DNA of 17,553 bases, from NCBI GenBank assembly GCA_937871155.1, contig CALMXV010000411.1, positions 1 through 17,553 on the forward strand, in the 5' to 3' direction. The position numbers were made by a program, and so were the translations under genes. A model generated the notes under the pieces. That model did no database searches and was not told where the DNA came from. It was given only the letters and a program-made list of their open reading frames with translations. Positions 14,116 through 17,553 of this stretch are shown here, in pieces; the first letter of the stretch is position 1; every line of letters starts with the position of its first letter. This stretch comes from an uncultured Taibaiella sp. GTDB lineage: Bacteria; Bacteroidota; Bacteroidia; Chitinophagales; Chitinophagaceae.

Positions 14116-15415
14116 GTTTCACACGTTTGATACGCATTTTATCCAGCTCTAGAATGGTAAATTCAAAGGAACTATACACAATGGTTTCATTTACTTTTGG
14201 GAAACGACCGCATATTTCCAATATCAAACCAGCAATGGATTCACTGTCTCCTTTTACTGTATCAAATACTTTAGGCGATTTTTTGATGACACTACATACT
14301 TCATTTATTAAAGCCTTCCCTTCAAAAACAAAATTGTTTTCATCTATCATTTTGTAATCAAGTTCATCCACATCAAATTCATCTTTTATCTCACCCATTA
14401 TTTGTTCTATAATGTCTTCGATAGTAACGATACCTGCAGTACCACCAAACTCATCTACTACTACTGCAAAATGTAAGTGTTGAGCTTGAAGCTCTTTAAA
14501 AAGCTCTTCGATAAATTTATTGCCCGGAATAAAATATGCCGGTCTCACTAATTGATGCCAATTTGTTGACGCCTTTTCTTCAAACAATAAAAGGTCTTTT
14601 GAGTTGACAATGCCAATGATAGTGTCTAAGCTGCCCTTGTAAACTGGCATTCTTGAAAACCCATTTTTAATTGCAAATTGTTTAAGCTGTTCGATGGTGA
14701 AATCATAAGGAACTCCACAAATATCTAAACGGGTGCGCATGATTTGCCGAACGGTTATATTGCTAAACTTCAAGATACCCTTGAAAATATTGACATCTTC
14801 GGTTGTGGCTATTTGCCCTAATGCTGTTTCAATTTCTTGTTCAAAGCTCTCGTTGGCATTACTATCGTTACTAAGTTGCTGTTCCGGACGTTGGGCAAAA
14901 TAGGTATTGAAACTTATAATCAATCTACTTAAAGGACTAAATACAGCAGTAATGATAGACAATATCGGTGCTGCAAAAAGTGCCATTTGAATATGCTTTT
15001 GTCTTGCATATACTTTAGGAAGCACCATTCCAAATAATAGAAGAACAATTGCTACTAACACTGTTTGTATTAACCAGGTCAACATAAAGTTTAGCTGAGA
15101 TGAAAGTAAATGATGCAGTAAGAAATTTGTTATAACAATTATGGCTAGATTAATAAAAACACTTGCAACAGTAATTGTAACAGCTAAAATTTTTGGTTGT
15201 TCTAATAATGCTACAAGTTGTAAAGAACCGGTTCTATTTCTAGTTTTTAAATAATCCATTTCTTTGGAGGTAAGTGCAAAACAAGCAGTTTCTGCCCCCG
15301 AAAGAATTCCGGTAATCAACAACAACACTAAGATAATTATGATATACCATGATGCATTAATGGTAGTAGGAGAAGCTATCAATAGGGTATTCATACTATC
15401 TACAATATTATTCAT
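14090..15415 (-). CDS. gldE: GldE, gliding/T9SS-associated CNNM-CBS-CorC membrane protein
   Basis: The 441-residue protein has an N-terminal CNNM (DUF21) membrane domain of four helices (about 22-43, 76-99, 107-132, 140-160; GILSGAETACFALTS is its typical first motif), a CBS pair (about 226-278 and 290-345; FSRMPVYKGSLDTIIGIVNS and HFAVVVDEFGGTAGIVTIED), and a CorC/HlyC domain (about 356-438). This is the architecture of GldE, linked in Flavobacterium to gliding motility and found next to ssb and mutY, as here. Related CNNM/CorC proteins handle Mg2+ or other cations; the exact role of GldE is not settled. gldD, usually beside gldE, is not downstream: a convergent ABC permease gene overlaps the 3' end by 26 bases. 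A terminator separates gldE from ssb, so it probably has its own promoter. Confidence 0.88.
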   Translation of the reverse strand: MNNIVDSMNTLLIASPTTINASWYIIIILVLLLITGILSGAETACFALTSKEMDYLKTRNRTGSLQLVALLEQPKILAVTITVASVFINLAIIVITNFLLHHLLSSQLNFMLTWLIQTVLVAIVLLLFGMVLPKVYARQKHIQMALFAAPILSIITAVFSPLSRLIISFNTYFAQRPEQQLSNDSNANESFEQEIETALGQIATTEDVNIFKGILKFSNITVRQIMRTRLDICGVPYDFTIEQLKQFAIKNGFSRMPVYKGSLDTIIGIVNSKDLLLFEEKASTNWHQLVRPAYFIPGNKFIEELFKELQAQHLHFAVVVDEFGGTAGIVTIEDIIEQIMGEIKDEFDVDELDYKMIDENNFVFEGKALINEVCSVIKKSPKVFDTVKGDSESIAGLILEICGRFPKVNETIVYSSFEFTILELDKMRIKRVKLTLLPTAS

Positions 15416-15428
15416 AACGCTACATTTT

Positions 15429-15436
15429 CAAAATGA
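15429..15436 (-). promoter_or_regulatory. Possible -7 element of gldE
   Basis: The minus strand reads TCATTTTG (TAnnTTTG with one mismatch), 13 bases before the ATG at 15415. The exact match TATTTTTG at 15458-15465 is an alternative, but it overlaps the T run of the ssb terminator. Either would let gldE be transcribed separately from ssb. Confidence 0.35.
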
Positions 15437-15464
15437 TTCTAAGGCTATTTGGGTATTCAAAAAT

Positions 15465-15493
15465 AAAAAAAGGAAGATGATTTATCTTCCTTT
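15465..15493 (-). terminator. Rho-independent terminator of the mutY-ssb unit
   Basis: A perfect 10-bp stem (15484-15493 with 15469-15478; AAAGGAAGAT on the transcribed strand) with a 5-base loop is followed on the minus strand by a run of Ts. It begins 23 bases after the ssb stop at 15516. It should cut the mutY-ssb transcript before gldE. Confidence 0.88.
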
Positions 15494-15515
15494 AAAATGA
15501 GGTATCCAAATACTA

Positions 15516-15968
15516 TTAAAACGGACGAGTATCTTTATTATCTTCTTCACTCAGCCGGTCATTCGAATAGTTCATGTCATCTGTAGATACGTTTAAATCA
15601 ATAGAAACATCCGATTGGTGGTAGTCGCCATTTTCTTTACGTTTATCAAGCATCACTAAATTATCGCCTACTATTTCAGTTCCAAATTTTTTGTTTTTGT
15701 CTTTATCCTCCCAGTTTCTGGTTCTCAGTCTTCCTTCTATAAACACCAAGCTTCCTTTATGTAAATATTTCTGTGCTAGCTCTGCAAGACCGCGCCACAA
15801 TACTACTGTATGCCATTCTGTTTGAGATACAAGATTACCGTTTTTGTCTTTATGAGTTTCTGTGGTGGCTAGTGGAAATTTTGCCACTGCTATATTCCCT
15901 TCTAAATATTGCATATCCGGATCCCGACCTAAATTACCAATTAGTATTACTTTATTTACTCCTCTCAT
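15516..15968 (-). CDS. ssb: Single-stranded DNA-binding protein
   Basis: The 150-residue product is a bacterial SSB, which coats single-stranded DNA in replication and repair and recruits partner enzymes by its C-terminal tip. The OB fold covers residues 1-110, opening MRGVNKVILIGNLGRDPDMQ and including TEWHTVVLWRGLAELAQKYL and KGSLVFIEGRLRTRNWED. A short acidic, disordered tail follows (about 111-150). It ends NKDTRPF instead of the common DDLPF/DDIPF: the terminal Pro-Phe that contacts partners is kept, but an Arg replaces the hydrophobic residue and fewer acidic residues lie next to it. The gene follows mutY by 49 bases in the same direction and has its own strong terminator, so the two probably share a transcript. 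Confidence 0.95.
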   Translation of the reverse strand: MRGVNKVILIGNLGRDPDMQYLEGNIAVAKFPLATTETHKDKNGNLVSQTEWHTVVLWRGLAELAQKYLHKGSLVFIEGRLRTRNWEDKDKNKKFGTEIVGDNLVMLDKRKENGDYHQSDVSIDLNVSTDDMNYSNDRLSEEDNKDTRPF

Positions 15969-16017
15969 AAATTGTATGTTTTAAACTGATTTGCAATTGT
16001 TTTTTTTTATTGCAGTA

Positions 16018-17082
16018 TTAAAAATAATTCTTTTTTTCAAAAAAAGAAACTATCGTCTTAGGAAATGCATATTTTTTTAATTCATCAAACGACACCCAAA
16101 TTCCGTCTTCTAAAGCAACCGATTTAATATCTTGACTCTTGACCAAATAAAATTGTGCATGGATGGTTTGATGGGATAACTTCTGAACACTACTTCCTTC
16201 ATAGCTTACCGGTACTGCCAGTGTTGAAGATACGCATGATATCATTTTGTCTGCTTTCTCATGGGTCTTAGTTTCTATAAGGTAGGGTTCAAACAAGTGT
16301 TGCCAGATACCCTCTTGTTGTCGTTGGTGTATCCAGACTTTATTGTTACTTATTAAAATAACATAGTGAAAAAATCGAGAAACACGCTTCAGCTTTTTTG
16401 CTTTTATAGGCAGCAAGTCAACGGTTTTAGCTTTAAAGGCTGAGCAGGTTTTAATGAATACGCAAGTAGCACAAAGTGGCTGTGCCGGTTTACAAATAGT
16501 AGCGCCAAAGTCCATGATAGCTTGATTGTAGCTACCGGCATTTTCCTTATCCAGCAAGTCTTGCGCAAGCTTTTGAAATTGCTTTTTACCAACTGAAGAA
16601 TCTATGGGTGTTTCAATCCCCCAATACCTTGCCAATACTCTATAAACATTTCCATCCACAACGGCATAAGGCAGACCATAAGCAAAAGAAACAATTGCAG
16701 CTGCCGTATAATCCCCTACCCCTTTCAATTGTAGCACCTCAGTGTACGATGTAGGAAATTGCCCTTTTAATTCATTAGAAATATATCGAGCTGTATTTAA
16801 AAGGTTACGACATCTATTATAATATCCTAATCCTTGCCATAGTCGAAACACCTCTTCATCAATAGCGTTTGCCAAGGCATTTATATCTGGATAAGCTTTT
16901 AAAAATCGTTCAAAATAGGGAATGCCTTGTTCGATGCGGGTTTGTTGTAATATAATTTCCGACAGCCAAATAATATAGGGGGAAGAATAAGATTTCCAAG
17001 GCAATACTCTTTTGTTTGATTGAAGATGCCAATTGAGTAATGTTTGGGTAAAAAAAGCAGATGCCTTAGCCGTAAGAATCAT
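16018..17082 (-). CDS. mutY: A/G-specific adenine glycosylase MutY
   Basis: MutY removes adenine mispaired with 8-oxoguanine, starting base-excision repair. I start at the ATG at 17082 (MILTAKASAF); the ATG at 17121 adds 13 residues absent from the family. The 354-residue product shows the catalytic Glu42 in SEIILQQTR, the helix-hairpin-helix LKGVGDYTAAA (119-129), catalytic Asp143 in VVDGNVYR, and a [4Fe-4S] cluster loop with cysteines 197, 204, 207 and 213 (C-x6-C-x2-C-x5-C). The C-terminal ~125 residues form the NUDIX-like domain that recognises 8-oxoguanine (HYVILISNNKVWIHQRQQEG, then GIWQHLFEPYLIE). It lies upstream of ssb in the same direction and is divergent from the transketolase gene. 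No clear promoter motif is visible; TTATTTTA just upstream is only a partial match. Confidence 0.95.
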   Translation of the reverse strand: MILTAKASAFFTQTLLNWHLQSNKRVLPWKSYSSPYIIWLSEIILQQTRIEQGIPYFERFLKAYPDINALANAIDEEVFRLWQGLGYYNRCRNLLNTARYISNELKGQFPTSYTEVLQLKGVGDYTAAAIVSFAYGLPYAVVDGNVYRVLARYWGIETPIDSSVGKKQFQKLAQDLLDKENAGSYNQAIMDFGATICKPAQPLCATCVFIKTCSAFKAKTVDLLPIKAKKLKRVSRFFHYVILISNNKVWIHQRQQEGIWQHLFEPYLIETKTHEKADKMISCVSSTLAVPVSYEGSSVQKLSHQTIHAQFYLVKSQDIKSVALEDGIWVSFDELKKYAFPKTIVSFFEKKNYF

Positions 17083-17228
17083 ATTGCTTGTAAAATAAAC
17101 TGAAACAATTTTAACGGACAACCTACAATCATTTATTGCTTGTTCGTAGTATTATGCGATAGTAATTTTCACTTCAAAAAATCAACAACATTCAATCATT
17201 TTATTTAAAAAATATCTCTCTTTACAAT

Positions 17229-17236
17229 TACCTTTG
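17229..17236 (+). promoter_or_regulatory. Putative -7 element of the transketolase gene
   Basis: TACCTTTG matches TAnnTTTG exactly and lies 16 bases before the ATG at 17253, so the leader is short. The -33 position is only A/T-rich. The 17083-17252 gap between mutY and this gene holds nothing else that I can recognise. Confidence 0.6.
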
Positions 17237-17252
17237 CCACTCATTGCAAATT

Positions 17253-17553
17253 ATGAATACGAAAACATTACAAGATACCGCTACACAAGTACGACGAGAC
17301 ATCGTAAGAATGGTACATGGTTGCCAAAGCGGACATCCCGGAGGCTCTTTAGGCTGTACTGATTTTTTAGTTGCATTGTATTTCCATACGATGAATCATA
17401 ACCCTCAGTTTTCGATGAATGGTCAGGGAGAAGATTTATTTTTCTTATCCAACGGTCATATATCTCCGGTATTTTATAGTGTTTTAGCGCGTTCCGGCTA
17501 TTTCCCCATTGCAGAACTAGCTACCTTCCGCCGTATCAACTCACGTTTACAAG
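17253..17553 (+). CDS. Transketolase, N-terminal (TPP-binding) subunit, 3' truncated by window end
   Basis: One hundred codons are visible before the sequence ends. They match the start of a transketolase, which moves two-carbon units between sugar phosphates in the pentose phosphate pathway using thiamine diphosphate. Key residues: QVRRDIVRMVHGCQSGHPGG with His28 of the HPGG cofactor motif, SLGCTDFLVALYF, DLFFLSNGHISPVFYSVLAR with the second His (69), and FRRINSRLQ at the cut end, typical for this family. The short N-terminus and RRDIVRMVH opening fit the split form common in Bacteroidota, where a ~280-residue N-terminal subunit is followed by a separate C-terminal subunit gene. The split cannot be confirmed here. 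It is divergent from mutY. Confidence 0.9.
   Translation, partial: MNTKTLQDTATQVRRDIVRMVHGCQSGHPGGSLGCTDFLVALYFHTMNHNPQFSMNGQGEDLFFLSNGHISPVFYSVLARSGYFPIAELATFRRINSRLQ

Noticed and set aside
16404..16592. 62-codon minus-strand frame inside mutY
   Set aside because: It is an alternate frame within mutY covering its Fe-S cluster region, where the mutY frame has the full cysteine motif.

Overview
The window looks like a chromosomal segment from a member of the Bacteroidota, perhaps near the Chitinophagales/Sphingobacteriales (the order is a guess). Four things point there. Two proteins end in type IX secretion (T9SS) sorting domains. gldE, ssb and mutY sit next to each other, a typical Bacteroidota arrangement. 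Several genes are preceded by the Bacteroidota -7 element TAnnTTTG, and Shine-Dalgarno sites are absent. The base composition is A/T-rich. No rRNA, tRNA, insertion sequence, phage gene or CRISPR array was seen.

Layout. 1-483 (+) is the 3' end of a T9SS cargo gene followed by a terminator. 610-4086 (-) holds a likely unit read right to left: an RsmF/NOL1-type rRNA m5C methyltransferase, an exported LysM protein with an RlpA-like C-terminus, and a GT9 heptosyltransferase-like enzyme. 4087-4580 holds a previously unlisted 51-codon membrane mini-gene with its own promoter and a 3' hairpin. 4581-6140 (+) is a T9SS cargo protein built from about nine YD-like repeats, closed by a strong terminator. 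6240-7919 (-) is a ClC-type chloride transporter, divergent from a Crp/Fnr regulator (8225-8896, +) with an N-terminal cysteine cluster.

9040-11657 (+) is valS, interrupted in this sequence by a one-base frameshift that falls exactly at a T TTA AAC heptamer. 11745-14115 (+) is a compact three-gene cluster: an exported protein resembling a free-standing GldM C-terminal domain, an ABC ATPase with altered catalytic motifs, and an FtsX/MacB-like permease. I see no described system matching this cluster, and it is the best candidate for something new. Its last gene overlaps gldE tail to tail (14090-15415, -). Further right are ssb (with a clear terminator) and mutY on the minus strand, then a divergent transketolase N-terminal subunit cut by the window end.

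Functionally, the window mixes housekeeping genes (valS, ssb, mutY, rRNA methyltransferase, transketolase) with envelope and surface functions (T9SS cargo, GldE, GldM-C-like protein, LysM protein, LPS-type glycosyltransferase). The Crp/Fnr-ClC pair may be a regulator and target, but only the divergent arrangement supports that.
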